Origin: Anolis sagrei
Taxonomy: Eukaryota > Chordata > Lepidosauria > Squamata > Anolidae
Length of the DNA: 64,000 nucleotides
Direction of reading: 5' to 3'
NCBI RefSeq assembly: GCF_037176765.1
Contig: NC_090021.1
Coordinates: forward strand, 150,047,074 to 150,111,073
Positions 1 to 10,663 of the stretch are shown one piece after another. Position 1 is the stretch's first letter. Each line of letters opens with the position of its first letter. The notes beneath the pieces are model-generated. The model was given only the letters and a program-made list of their open reading frames with translations. It was not told where the DNA came from and ran no database searches. The position numbers and the translations under genes were made by a program.

Positions 1-21
1 GGACATATTGCCGAGAGTGTC

Positions 22-172
22 CTTATTCTGGAACAACCACGTTTTCAAGCTCCTCCTAAAGACTGCCAGAGTTGGGGCATGCCTGATGTCCTTGGGAAGT
101 GAATTCCAGAGTCAAGGGGCCACCACCGAGAAGGCCCTCTACCTCGTCCCCACCAATCACGCCAGGTCTGTT
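22..172 (-). mobile_element. L2-type LINE fragment
   Basis: This is the reverse complement of the C-terminal reverse-transcriptase region also found at 46391-46615 and 61620-61800, with the same GTRDRAFSVVAP-type coding stretch read on the minus strand. It is cut off on the right by a Penelope-like element. Confidence 0.75.
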
Positions 173-795
173 GGAACTAGGAAAAAGGGTTTATATATCT
201 GTGGAATGACCAGGGTGAGACAAAGGACTTTTGTCTGCTGGAGCTAGGTGTGAATGTTTCAACTGACCACCTTGATTAGCATTTGATTGCCTGGCAGTGC
301 CTGGAGCAATCTTTTGTTGAGAGGTGATTAGATGTCCTTGTTTGTTTTCTCTCTGTTGTTGTGCTGTTCTAATTTTAGAGTTTTTTAATACTGGTAGCCA
401 GATTTTGTTCATTTTCATGGTTTCTTTTCTGTTGAAATTGTCCACATGCTTGTGGATTTCAATGGCTTCTCTGTGTAGTCTGACATGGTGGTTGTTGGAG
501 TGATCCAGCAAAAGATTGCTCCAGGCACTGCAAGGCAATCAAATACTAATCAAGGTGGTCAGTTGAAACATGCACACCTAGCTCCAGCAGACAAGAGTCC
601 TTTGTCTCACCCTGGTCATTCCACAGATATATAAACCCTTTTTCCTAGTTCCAACAGACCTCACTACCTCTGAGGATGCTTGCCATAGATGCAGGCGAAA
701 CGTCAGGAGAAATGCCTCTAGAACATGGCCATATAGCCCGAAAAAACCTACAACAACCCAGTGATTCTGGCCATGAAAGCTTTTGACAATATAAA
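173..795. mobile_element. Penelope-like element, inverted pair of ends
   Basis: Positions 173-505 read on the minus strand and encode the end of the Penelope endonuclease region (HREAIEIHKHVDNFNR, then WLPVL). Positions 510-795 carry the same terminal sequence on the plus strand, ending in the gacaatata-type terminus seen in the other copies. Inverted or partial terminal repeats are typical of Penelope-like elements. The reading frame is a truncated 3' remnant and there is no reverse transcriptase here. Confidence 0.8.
662..712 (+). ncRNA. Hammerhead ribozyme motif in Penelope-like end
   Basis: The conserved core is complete: CTGAGGA at 670-676, a stem II hairpin (GCTTGC pairing with GCAGGC across a short loop), GAA at 697-699, and a minimal stem III ACGT followed by cleavage base C704 (GTC triplet). 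Stem I looks only about three base pairs long (CCT/AGG). Hammerhead motifs with very short stem III are established in Penelope-like elements. Self-cleavage of this copy is inference. Confidence 0.65.
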
Positions 796-1879
796 CTGGA
801 ATCCTCTTAGTCGGTCCCAGCTAGAACAGATCAATTAACTCAATGCTGAATGATGAGTTAATACAATAAATCCAGTTGATTCTTGGGCATATTCTAGTCA
901 AGATTAGCATTTAAGACATTTGAAATAAGTGGGCACACACGCGCACACACACACACACACACAATGAGTGACATGTTTAAAGATATCTAAAAATTAGTAT
1001 AGTGTAGAAACACTCTAAGTCAGGCTCTGGGAGTTCAGGTCTGGCTCAGGCATAGGTCTGGCCTAGCAGTGTAGCAGAAATGTTCAGGACCTTGGACAGA
1101 GTTCCCTAGCAGCTGTTTGGCTGCAGCAGATTCCTATGGAAATAGTTATTTCCCCAAAAGGGAATCTTCAGCAGCTCAGCAACTCAGATCTCTCATGTTT
1201 TTGGCTGCAGCCCTTAAAACTCCCATGTCTTTAACATGATCTTCGTGACTTGGCAAGCTGGGAGGATTTGCCAAGTGGCAGCAATAGGAAAATGCTAACG
1301 CTCATACAGCAACCCATCTCTCACTAGCAGGCACATAGCTCTACATTCATGGAAGGAAAGCAAATGAAACATCTAAGATCATGACTGCAGAATTGAGGGA
1401 AACAGGGAAATCACTTTACTACAATGTATACGTCATCTGCTTGTTATGTGTGAAGCCAGATTATTCAATAGAAATCTCTTTTTATGAAACTATTTGCACA
1501 TTTGGCCACCTGTACTACAAGGAAACTGAGTTCTGGGTTCAAAAATAGTATTTTAATTAGAGGAATTAACCAAAGCTGGACCATTGCCTCTTAAGGGGAC
1601 GGTTGTGATTTTAGGAGCACTTAAGGAAATCTCTCTTGTAACAATATTCCATCAGTTTTAAGATGAGACACAAGCACACCTTTAAAGTTTTTGAGAAGTC
1701 CCCATAAAACCATACAGTTTCAGGGATTCCCCTGACTGGAAACTTTCAAGTAAGTTCCTTGATTGCCTCAATTTTTTAAGTTCATTTTTTGTGACTAAAA
1801 ATTTTTTAATATTCAACAAACACCCATATTAACTTAATTCTCAGTTTTCCACAAAAAGAAATAAAATATACGCATATAT
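796..1879. other. AT-rich sequence without recognised gene
   Basis: Apart from a (CA)n microsatellite at 934-963, I see no coding exon or recognisable repeat. It lies downstream of TNFSF13B. Confidence 0.5.
934..963. repeat. (CA)n microsatellite
   Basis: This is a CA dinucleotide run with one CGCG interruption near its left end. Confidence 0.9.
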
Positions 1880-2665
1880 GTTGTTGTTGTTCATTCGTTC
1901 TTTCGTTTCCGACTCTTCGTGACCAGCCCATGCCAGAGCCCCCTGTTGGCCGTCACCACTCCCAGCTCCTTCAAGGTCAGTCCAGTCACTTCAAGGATGC
2001 CACTCATCCATCTTGCCCTTGGTCGGCCCATCTTCCTTTTTCCTTCCATTTTCCCCACCATCATTGTCTTCTCTAGGCTTTGCTGTCTCCTCATGATGTG
2101 GCCAAAGTACTTCATCTTGGCATCTACTGTCCTTCCCTTCAATGAGTAGTCGGTCTTTATTTCCTGAAGTATGGACTGGTTGGATCTTCTCGCAGTCCAA
2201 GGCACTCTCAGAACTTTCCTCCAGTACCACAGTTCAAAAGCATCTATCTTCCTTCGCCCAGCCTTCCCTATGGTCCAGCTCTCACATCCATAGGTGACTA
2301 TGGGGAATACCATTGCTTTAACTAGGCGGATCTTTGTTGCCAGTGTGATGTCTCTACTCTTCACTATTTTATTGAGATTGGACATTGCTCTCCTCCCAAG
2401 AAGTGTCTCCTGATTTCCTGGCTGCAGTCTGCGTCTGCAGTAATCTTTGCACCTAGAAATACAAAGTCTGTCACTGCCTCCACGTTTTCTCCCTCTATTT
2501 CCCAGTTGTCAATCATTCTTGTTGCCATAATCTTGGTTTTTTTATGTTTAGCTGCAACCCAGCTTTTGCGCTTTCTTCTTTCACCTGGATTAGAAGGCTC
2601 CTCAGCTCCTCCTTGCTTTCGGCCATCAAAGCGGTGTCATCTGCATATCTAAGGTTGATAATGTT
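1880..2665 (-). mobile_element. BovB (RTE-clade) LINE, 3' part
   Basis: The minus strand encodes the C-terminal part of a BovB reverse transcriptase, including MVFPIVTYGCESWT, KIDAFELWYWRKVLRVPWTA, RRSNQSIL and YFGHIMRR. This is the diagnostic BovB order. The 164-residue open stretch covers 1891-2385, and coding similarity continues to about 2665 with a broken frame. The copy is 5'-truncated and has no endonuclease domain. BovB is abundant in squamates. Confidence 0.92.
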
Positions 2666-2687
2666 TATATATATACAACCATAGAAT

Positions 2688-2950
2688 CATAGGATCATGG
2701 AATTGGAAGAGATCACATGGGCCATCTAGTCTAACCCCTTGCCATGCAGGAAAGGTACATTCAAAGCATCCCTAACCGATGGCCATCCACCCTCTGTTTA
2801 AATGCCTCCAAGGAAGAAGCTTCCACCACACTCTGAGGCAGAGAGTTCCACTATTGAACAGCTCATATGGTCAGGAAGTTATTCCTGTAATTTGAACCCA
2901 TTGCTCCAAGTCCTAGTTTCTAGGGCAGCAAAAAACAAGCCTATCAACCA
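2688..2950 (-). mobile_element. CR1 LINE 3' end
   Basis: It starts with the reverse complement of the CR1 terminal repeat (atagaatcataggatcatgg), followed by the conserved ggccatctagtctaacccc and gatggccatccaccctctgtttaa blocks of CR1 3' regions. It is 5'-truncated. Confidence 0.85.
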
Positions 2951-2959
2951 TAAATATAC

Positions 2960-3655
2960 ATTACCCATTGTGTGATTTTTTTTAATGAAGCAGAGAGTGT
3001 TTGAGGATCAGGACTTTTATAGATATACCAAGATGCTTGTCTATAAAGCTATTGTCCTCCCAATCTATTGTAGAACTGCAAAACATGGACCATCTACATG
3101 CGCCACTCTTGATTCTGGAAGGATTCCATCAACATTACCTCCAAAAAATCCTGCAGATCTCTTGGAAAACTGGTGGACATTCTATAAGAAGCAAAGACCA
3201 ACAGCACTGAAGTGAAGATTCTCTGCCATCAACTTCTCCGCACTGACCACGTTGTCTGAATGCTCGATTAGTGTCTTCCAAAGCAGTACCTTTACTCCCG
3301 GCTCAAGAATGGAAAACAAAAGAGATTATTTATTCCACATTTTAAGGTAAGTTTTAGGCCCATTTTGAAGAGAGAACTGGGAAGTCATGGCCCTGGAGTG
3401 TTCTGACTGGAGGTCAGCTGTTACCAATGATGCTATGGATTTTGAAGAAACACAAATAGAGGGCAAAAGGGAGAAACACGCCAAGAGGAAGGCCCATCAA
3501 GCAAATCCTTGTCATGACCATCTCCCATCTGGAAATTGGTGTCCTCATTGTGAGAGACCATGCAGATCCAGAATAGCCCTTCACAACCACTTTCAGACCC
3601 ACCACCAAGTCTCTACCCTTAGAAGATATTCATACAGTACTTGCCCACGAGTGAT
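2960..3655 (+). mobile_element. Non-LTR retrotransposon C-terminal fragment (clade uncertain)
   Basis: Fragments in several frames match the element at 52840-54113: QRVFEDQDFYRYTKMLVYKAIVLP, then ALECSDWRSAVTNDAMDFEE, then a C-terminal zinc-finger-like motif CPHC-x3-C-x-SRI. The frame is broken several times. The layout is RTE/CR1-like, but I cannot assign a clade. Confidence 0.75.
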
Positions 3656-3659
3656 TGCC

Positions 3660-4310
3660 TATAGATAGATAGACATACAATTTGACATTGACATTACATG
3701 CATTGATATTAAATTACACGTATTATATTTCCAGATTTCCCATCATGGGGGTTTGGAGGTCTTCTGCCACCAGCTGAAGCTGAACAGATGACAATTAACA
3801 ACATGTGGAACATTTAAAAGTACTACAGAGAAAGAAAACTTAAGGGGAAAAAAGTTTTGAATTTACACAGGATCTGTTACCAGTGACCTGTTTTAATCCA
3901 GATTTCTCAGTGTTCAGGTTGACAAAAATACTAGTGTCTGCACATGAAGTAATGGAAGGCAGTGAACTGGAGCTGATCTATTGATCTTGCATGACATCTA
4001 GCGTTCACTTTTCAAAATGCGAGCAGAAGCACTCATTTGTATTTTGAATGTGATGTAGCCATGATAATGGCAAAATTGTGGGAGCAGAAAGACCTCAGAA
4101 TTAAAGAAAACTTTTTAAAAAGCTATCTAACTAGACTGATGCAGATTTCAGAGTCATGGTCAAATTAATCTGGTTACAAGAAAAACAACCCAGTGTTGAG
4201 TCACACCTTTTGGTATAGGATAACCTAGAAGGGTAATTAATGAAGCTAGAACATAGAATCCAGAACTTTTTGGATAGAGGGGATGGTAGGACTTGCTGAG
4301 AGGCCTTTTC
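3660..4310. other. Unique-looking AT-rich sequence
   Basis: A short GATA-type run occurs near 3661-3677. Otherwise I recognise no exon, RNA gene or repeat. Confidence 0.4.
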
Positions 4311-4411
4311 AGGCCCCTTCTATACTGCCATACAAAATCCAGATTTTCTGCTTTGAATATGGCAGTGTAGACTCATTTAATCTGGATTATGTGGCAGTGT
4401 AGAAGGGGCCT
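4311..4411. mobile_element. Palindromic MITE (AGGCCCCTTC family)
   Basis: The arms aggccccttctatactgcca and its near-complement (ggcagtgtagaaggggcct) enclose an imperfectly palindromic body rich in tctgctttgaa motifs. The same fold-back repeat recurs at 5955, 7482, 28447/30800, 50365 and elsewhere. It is non-coding, and its parent transposon is not identifiable here. Confidence 0.75.
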
Positions 4412-4787
4412 CCGACAGATGGCCACCTTCTCACGCCCCCAGTAGAACAGCTGAAAAACCATCTTTCTTGATCTGAGCAGACATGAGAAGAATTCATGGT
4501 CAGAAAGCAAAAATAGAAAAGATACCAGACGAAAAATGAAAACCAAGGTGGACAAATCAGTAAATATAATAATTCAACAGGCTTACAATCTAAAAGGGAC
4601 TCACTTTGAACAGCAAACAAGAGATGATTGTAAGGTCTATTCATGGTGGTTGTTGGCTTCCAAGCCACCACCAGTCAATGGTTACCAACTTTATTGGGGT
4701 ATTGGGCATCATGTAGATGCCTGTTACAATATGTTGGTAGCAATTCATGATTTAGCAAGGATTTAGGCCAGGCATTCCCTTGTAAAT

Positions 4788-5472
4788 GTGGCTGTGGTAG
4801 CGCAGCAGGTTACAATCCCCTGCAAATACTCTGAGAAGCACTTTAATTACCCGTTGGGTTGCTCTTTACTTTTGATTCAAAACCCTCCAAATAGATACAT
4901 CCCCTGTTCATGTCCAGCATTTATTTTTAAAGTTTTACTGTTACATTTGGTCCAGCCATAGGTTTTTTAATTCTTGTGTGTTATTGTCTACTTGTGAGTT
5001 ATATTAATTGTATTCTTTATTCTGTTTATTGCTTGTTGTTTTATTATTGCTTGTTGTTTTTGATGTGTTGTTGGGCTTGGCCTCATGTAAGCCGCTCCGA
5101 GTCCCTTGGGGAGATGGTGGCGGGGTATAAATAAAGTTTTATTAATTTATTACTATTAATATTATTAAACCACTAAGATGCAGAACTTGCTGATCGGAAC
5201 GTTGGCGGTTCAAATCTGGGGAGCAAGGTGTGCTCCCAGTGTTAGGTCCAGCTTCTGCCAACCTAGCAGTTCAAGAACATGCAAATGTCAGTAGATCAAT
5301 AGGTACCGCTTCTTTGGGAAGGTAATGGTGCCTCATGCAGTCATGCAGGCCACATGACCTCGGAGGTGTCTACGGACAACGCCAGTTCTTTGGCTTAGAA
5401 ATGGAGATGAGCACCACCCCCCAGAGTCGGACACAACTAGACTTAATGTCAGGGGAAACCTTTACCTTTAAA
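4788..5472 (+). mobile_element. Sauria-type SINE interrupted by an L2 3' end
   Basis: The tRNA-like head (gtggtagcgcagcaggtta, 4791-4813) resumes at about 5167 (aaccactaagatgcag). The body runs to the BovB-like tail caggggaaacctttaccttt. The inserted piece, about 4814-5166, is an L2 3' end with the ggcctcatgtaagccgctcc block and an ATT-rich tail. The SINE is therefore older than the L2. Confidence 0.85.
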
Positions 5473-6450
5473 TGTGGGACAGAAGTTGGTTTATCCATTG
5501 TATGACTTCAAGAGCTATGCATGCCTTTTCTGATTTATTTGTCCCTGACCCCAAAGATCCCCAAACCTGACCATTTTTAAGATATCATTTTGCCCATGTG
5601 TTTTTTTTAATTTTCAGTTGCACAGAAACCTATGAGCTAAAGAAGCTAAGTATAGATATTCAGAACCTATAAGAGAACATAGGAAACAATTAACTTCTGA
5701 ATAGTTTTAATAATCATTTGCAAACATTATGCATGCATGATTATACATTAATTGTTAACCAAGCACATCTATTATTTTGTCTTTGACCTTTAAATGCATA
5801 AGAATATACTAAGTGTAACAATCCACATTTTAATCTTATGGGACACCATAGACAGAGCTCAGCAGAGGTTATATTGTTTCCCTCTTCTCCAAAAAATGAA
5901 ACCTCATGTAAGTTTTAACCCTCTGGTTTATGTTGGTCAGGGCAAAGAGGGCTGAAGGCCCTTCCACACATTCCTATATCCTAGAAAATCCCACATTATC
6001 TATGTGTGGACTCAGATAACCCAGTTCAAAGCAGATATTGTAGGATTTTCTGCCTTGATATTATGGAATATAGGGCTGTGTGGAAGGGTCCTGAGACAAG
6101 CATAAACGGTTACTTATGGATGGCCAGTTTTGCAAACAAAGCACTAAACTAGATAGTTGTTTTGATCTGATTTAGCACAGATCCTCTTTGATTCTTATAC
6201 AACAACTGCTATTTGTATTGTCCAAAAAAAGTTTCATTTCTGGTAATCCACATGAGAGGGCGGGCGAATGCAGAACATGTCTGTTGAAGTTCCTGTTTCG
6301 AAGACGTTAATCAAATAGCAAAGTACGCCACAATTAATCAGGCTAAAAAGAAACCAACAACGAACTCAACAGGAGTGACTCCATATTACACTCCTTTCTG
6401 TGTGAGAGGCACGGAAAAATGCTGGGAAATTAATGAGAAACACACAAATG
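5473..6450 (-). other. TNFSF13B 3' UTR and downstream region
   Basis: This lies immediately downstream of the TNFSF13B stop codon on the minus strand, so the nearest few hundred bases are probably 3' UTR. It contains a fold-back MITE at 5955-6092. The polyadenylation site was not determined. Confidence 0.45.
5955..6092. mobile_element. Palindromic MITE (AGGCCCCTTC family)
   Basis: It has a left end aaggcccttccacaca, a right end gtgtggaagggtcct, and an internal fold-back around tgaactgggtta/taacccagttcaaa. Family identity rests on the shared ends with other copies in the window. Confidence 0.75.
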
Positions 6451-6563
6451 CTAAAGAAGTCTAACTGCACCAAAAAAAGTGACATCACCGCTTAAAACGA
6501 TGTTAGCTCCACTCCGTGGTATCGTCAGCTGAAGCTCATCTCCTTCTTCTAATTTTGCAATGC
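6451..6563 (-). CDS. TNFSF13B: TNFSF13B (BAFF) exon 6, C-terminal
   Basis: This is the last coding exon of B-cell activating factor, a TNF-family trimeric ligand for BAFF-R, TACI and BCMA. The acceptor is tttggcag|GC at 6564, the exon enters in phase 1, and it encodes AGIAKLEEGDELQLTIPR ... GDVTFFGAVRLL ending in TAG at 6451-6453. The human counterpart is AGIAKLEEGDELQLAIPR ... GDVTFFGALKLL, so identity is unmistakable. These residues form the last beta strands of the TNF jelly roll and the trimer core. A 113-nt exon plus one carried base gives 38 codons, so the frame closes exactly with exon 5. Confidence 0.96.
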
Positions 6564-6927
6564 CTGCCAAAAGATGTGTATATACTATTGAGTACAGATA
6601 TTTATTACACAGCTCAACAAAACATTTTTTCTTGGTATCTTGGTATTTTAGGCCTGTTCCTGGGGTTATTTGGGGCGCTGATTCAGGAAATTGCATTGGA
6701 TAGATAACATCAGCTCTTGTTTCTTAGATATGGTGTGACAAATGACTGGAAAGTCTGTATTACAAATCTGTGCTTTTGGTATGAAATAAATAGATTTTCA
6801 TGTAGTTCAGTTCTCTTTTACTTTTTAATATGTTTCCTTCATGCTTAAAGGATATTAATTGAAAAACTACATTAAAATATCGTGATTTTTATGAGTGACT
6901 AGAATGAATTTTAAGTTGTTAAATGTA

Positions 6928-7279
6928 TCTATATATAATAATGTAATGTTCATTTGTAGGATTAACATAACTCAAAAACCACTGGACAAATTGACACCAA
7001 ATTTGGGCACAAGACACCTATCAGGCCAACAAATAACCATCACTCATAAAAAACACTGAAAAACACAGCGGAAAGGACTTAAAAGCCAAAAAAACCCCAA
7101 AATACATTACAACAAATGCACAAAACCACATATATACGCAAACACACATATACACAAATATATACACACACATATACACATTACACATATGTGTATAACA
7201 CACACATGCACATAACGTAAACATACAAAACACATATACACAGACTGGACCACAGCAAAGAGTGGCAGGGGATGGCTAG
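6928..7279 (+). mobile_element. Non-autonomous Helitron
   Basis: It begins TCTATATATAA and ends CTAG before a T. A fold-back sits about ten bases upstream of the end (the ccac-agcaa-gtgg region, somewhat decayed). These are the termini expected of rolling-circle Helitrons. The body shares aacataactcaaaaaccactgg and caccaaatttgg with the copies at 33332, 34114, 48732 and 49310. It is non-coding and rich in ATAC/CACA. Confidence 0.75.
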
Positions 7280-7481
7280 TATCTATATAAATCATTTCTA
7301 AAACACACTTCGGTTGTCCATTTACCACACTGCTTTAATGCAATTACAATTTAAATCTGTATGCATATGTCTCTTCCTAGGAATGTCTGGTATGGAGCAC
7401 CAATGCTGGTATTGGATATAATTTAATGCTAGAATTGGAGTTACTCAGGTTAAAATCAAATATCACTGAGGACTTTGACTC

Positions 7482-7582
7482 AGGCCCCCTTTACACTGCC
7501 CTATATCCCAGGATTTGATCCCAGATTTTTTGCTTTGAACTGGATGATATGAGTCTACACTGAGATCAGATCCTGGGATAGA
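7482..7582. mobile_element. MITE fragment (AGGCCCCTTC family)
   Basis: A partial copy carrying ggcccccttttacactgcc, the ttttgctttgaactgg block and gagtctacactg. The right arm is decayed. Confidence 0.55.
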
Positions 7583-7825
7583 TTCAGCCTCAGTTACATT
7601 TTCTCTGACCAAAGTAAAGGTGAGTATAAAAGGGGCAAGAGGACCACTTATGCAATAGTGGTTTTGTTGAGTTGAGGGCAAGACATGAAAGCAGTCAGTA
7701 GCACTTTGATACATTGCGATTCACTTAAATCTAGGGCCCATTCAGTAGCATCAAATGTTACAGATGTCATGTATGATCCCTCTCCAAAGCAGAACCCTTG
7801 CTAACTTGGGGTATATATGCATGTA

Positions 7826-8022
7826 GAACTATTCGTATGACACCACTTTATCTGCCATGGCTCAATGCTATAGAACCCCAGGATTTGTAGTTTGGTGAAG
7901 CAACAGTACTTTTGAACAGATAAAGCTAAAGATGTAAAACTACAACTCCATGATTCCATAGGATTGAGCCATGGCAGTTACAGTGGTGTCACATTGCATT
8001 AATTCTACATTGTAGCAGCACC
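7826..8022. mobile_element. Fold-back MITE, second family
   Basis: It is a long imperfect inverted repeat. The left arm is gtagaact...gacaccactttatctgccatggctcaa and the right arm is ttgagccatggcagttacagtggtgtca...attctac. It resembles the short non-autonomous DNA transposons common in sauropsids. The superfamily cannot be decided because no clean target duplication is visible. Confidence 0.6.
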
Positions 8023-8209
8023 AAAACTCTCTATCATAGAAATAGGAAATCCATGACATTTCCACAAATGTATGTTAAGGACAACAAATTGTATGGATTG
8101 TGCACCTTGTCCTCTATCATCCAAACACCTGAACTACCTAGCTGTTTGACTCAGCTCTCGGGATTAGCTAGTTACCACAATGCTAAATAAATAATCTGGT
8201 TTAAAGCAG

Positions 8210-8287
8210 TGATTGTGCTTTTCCTACATGGCAGGTGGTTGGACAAGATGACCCATGCAGTCTCTCCCAACTCTACTGTTCTATGAT
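8210..8287 (+). mobile_element. CR1 LINE 3' terminus
   Basis: It contains catggcaggtggttggacaa, gatgacccatgcagtctctcc and the terminal ttctatgatg, which is the CR1 3' end. Only the last ~80 bases are preserved. Confidence 0.7.
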
Positions 8288-8383
8288 GTACCACTTCAGC
8301 TGCCTGGGTGACCAGCCATCCAAGCTTTTCATGCTGTGCCTAATTAACACCATCAATCATCAAAGTGACATGGATAAATAGAT

Positions 8384-8450
8384 TTATTTTTTTTGGTCAT
8401 GTTAGGAGCGACTTGAGAAACTGCAAGTCGCTTCTGGTGTGAGAGAATTG
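8384..8450 (-). mobile_element. Short tRNA-derived SINE fragment
   Basis: This is the reverse complement of the 3' part of the SINE seen whole at 61044-61300 (gtcgcttctggtgtgagagaattgg with a T-rich tail). Confidence 0.7.
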
Positions 8451-9139
8451 GATGATGTATGGTTTGAATGAAATTGTATGAAAGATGTATAGTTGGAGCT
8501 TGGAGATCCCATTCTAAGATTGAATTCTGGAAAACCACTGAACTCATAAACTGTAATTAAGTTACTGATGAGAACTGCTGACATGACCAGAGACAAATGA
8601 TTAACTGTTGAACTCTTGGTGGAAAACAACATGTTTACATTATCAAAGATGATGACTCTTTAAGTTAAGAAGGGAGCATAATAAAACCAATTCTCACTTA
8701 AAGAAGAAAAGTCAACATCTGTCCAGGAACTGAGGGATTCAGGATGTTTTAGCTGGAAAAACAGCTGTCATTCATTTATAACTTTCAGAACCACATAAAC
8801 AAAAATATTGTTATAGAAGAGGCACTTTGCATTCCAAAAATTGTAGCAGACCAGAGATTGATCCACCAATCTTCTCCAAGGAACGGAGAGTGTACTGCAG
8901 AATGGCAGATTTTCTGGGAACGCAAGATGGCCTACCTTGCGTTCTCTTTTCCAGAAGAAGGAAGAAGAGGTATGATCTTCTTGTTTGTGTACCCAATATA
9001 GCTACAGAGTCTGTGTGTCTACCTTCTTTCTCTGTATTACTCTGTGATATACTCTGTCTCATTTTGAACAAAATAAAAGAACCTTTTAAATGCTTTTTAG
9101 AGTTCAAAATAGAATTCATGGCTCAAAGAACATGCAAAG

Positions 9140-9308
9140 AAGAGGAATTTGAACAATGGCACTCTCTGTCTTGGAGTGTGGTGGAAGCTCCTTCTTTGGA
9201 AACTTTTAAACAGAGGCTGAATGGCCATCTGTCGGGAATACTTTCCTGCATGACGCGGAGTTGGACTAGATGGTTCATGTGGTCTCTTCCAATTCTATGA
9301 CGCTATTA
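9140..9308 (+). mobile_element. CR1 LINE 3' end
   Basis: It carries the conserved CR1 end: ttttaaacagaggctgaatgg, ccatctgtcgggaa, ggagttggactagatgg and cttccaattctatgac. It is 5'-truncated and directly abuts the OC1-like hAT copy at 9317. Confidence 0.85.
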
Positions 9309-9316
9309 TTCTAAGA

Positions 9317-9665
9317 CAGGGGTCCTCAAACTAAGGCCCGGGGGCTAGATACGGCCCTCCAAGGTCCTTTACACAACCATCGCTCAGGGTCAACCTGTCT
9401 GAAATTACTTGAAAGCATACAACAACTATGCTATCTCATCAGCCAAAAGCAGACCCACACTTCCCATTGAAATACTAATAAGTTTATATTTGTTAAAATG
9501 TTCTTCATTTTAATTATTGTATTGTTTTTAAGTGTTTTTGCATTACAAATAAGATATGTGCATTGTGCATATGAATTCATTCATGTTTTTTTAATTATAA
9601 TCCAGCCTTCAACATTTTGAGGGACTGTGTTCTGGCCCTCTGTTTAAAAAGTTTGAGGACCCCTG
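9317..9665 (-). mobile_element. OposCharlie1-like hAT transposon copy 1
   Basis: The terminal inverted repeats CAGGGGTCCTCAAACT and AGTTTGAGGACCCCTG (allowing decay) are flanked by a perfect 8-bp target duplication TTCTAAGA at 9309-9316 and 9666-9673. Both termini and the gggccaggtcac-type interior match OposCharlie1 (OC1), a non-autonomous hAT known for horizontal spread among tetrapods. The family name is from memory; hAT identity rests on the ends and the target duplication. It lies in TNFSF13B intron 5. Confidence 0.88.
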
Positions 9666-9882
9666 TTCTAAGATTTCTGGAACTCTTGCAAGAAGCTAAA
9701 ATTCAGGGAATTGTGAGGACTATGGCGAGAGAACGTCTAGAGTCCAACATCCACCCACAGTCTAACCTAACTTTTAAAAAAACAACTATCATGGTGCCAA
9801 TTTATTTTCACAACATTCTTTCTCATGGCCCCAGAATGGAGCTTGTTAAGAACAGTGTGCTCAGAGTAGGTGCCATGCTTAC

Positions 9883-10033
9883 CAGCAGTATAACAAGAGT
9901 TATTAGGATTGGTGGCCGGCATGTTTTGGATGCAGCGGAATAATGTAACCAGACTAAGGTCATCACCAACAACATGAGCCTTTCTCCTCTGGATCATATG
10001 TCCCATTACAAATAATTCATCTGTATATAAAAC
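9883..10033 (-). CDS. TNFSF13B: TNFSF13B (BAFF) exon 5
   Basis: Acceptor tctccag|GTT and donor CTG|gtaagc bound 151 nt that encode VLYTDELFVMGHMIQRRKA, then HVVGDDLSLVTLFRCIQNMP and NNSCYTAG. The region includes the BAFF-specific flap, the D-E loop that lets BAFF form 60-mers. The flap lysine and histidine of human KVHVFGDE are retained (KAHVVGDD), while F becomes V and the terminal E becomes D. The two cysteines of the conserved TNF-domain disulfide (FRC and NSC) are present. It enters in phase 0 and leaves in phase 1, as in the human gene. Confidence 0.96.
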
Positions 10034-10070
10034 CTGGAGAATAAGGACAAATTTCATTACCACTATATAT

Positions 10071-10076
<6 letters not shown>

Positions 10077-10101
<25 letters not shown>
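10077..10101. repeat. (CT)n microsatellite
   Basis: A pure CT run in the short intron between TNFSF13B exons 4 and 5. Read on the gene strand it is GA-rich. Confidence 0.9.
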
Positions 10102-10144
10102 AATTATATGGGTATTTGCTGAAATCTTTTTTTTCTCATTTTAC

Positions 10145-10257
10145 CTGGCCATAAATGAAAAAGTAACCAGTTTCTCTGACCAGTATTTTATTCCCTTGTT
10201 CTTCCAGAGCAGTTCCTCTTTTGAAACTAAGAAGCCAAGGAACCAGACTTGAATCAT
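10145..10257 (-). CDS. TNFSF13B: TNFSF13B (BAFF) exon 4
   Basis: Acceptor atttttag|AT at 10258 and donor GGCCAG|gtaaaa bound 113 nt encoding SSLVPWLLSFKRGTALEEQ then NKILVRETGYFFIYGQ. The human equivalent is FVPWLLSFKRGSALEEKENKILVKETGYFFIYGQ. This is the start of the TNF homology domain. Phase 1 to phase 0 fits both neighbouring exons. Confidence 0.96.
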
Positions 10258-10663
10258 CTAAAAATAAATAAAAGATTTACTTTAAGAAGCAACTGAATCA
10301 TTTCATACATTGTTCCAGGACTTTATCACATTAGAAAATACTCCATTCCTGAGACTGTTTGAGAATGATTTCGAACAGGTCCCAACACATGACATTTGCC
10401 CCATTCTGTTGGTATTCTGTCAGAATCTGTCTGCAAAGCATTGAAGAAACCGATTATTTTGCAGAATTCTAATCATGTTTTTTGAAATACTATGGATTTT
10501 TCCATTGCTGAAGTGTAATAAGAAATTCAATGTGCAAATTTGATAAATGTGAATTTAATATGACATGTTGGAATGAATGGAAAAATGGAAGATGAATGTA
10601 TGGATGGAGTTAATAATTTTGGTAACACCAGTATAATATTAAGGCCTGCAATTACTAACTACC

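Noticed and set aside
8827-9300. 157-codon plus-strand ORF
   Set aside because: Its 3' half is CR1 LINE 3' UTR; the rest has no recognisable domain.
9617-9943. 108-codon plus-strand ORF
   Set aside because: It is mostly the shadow of TNFSF13B exon 5 and the hAT end on the other strand.
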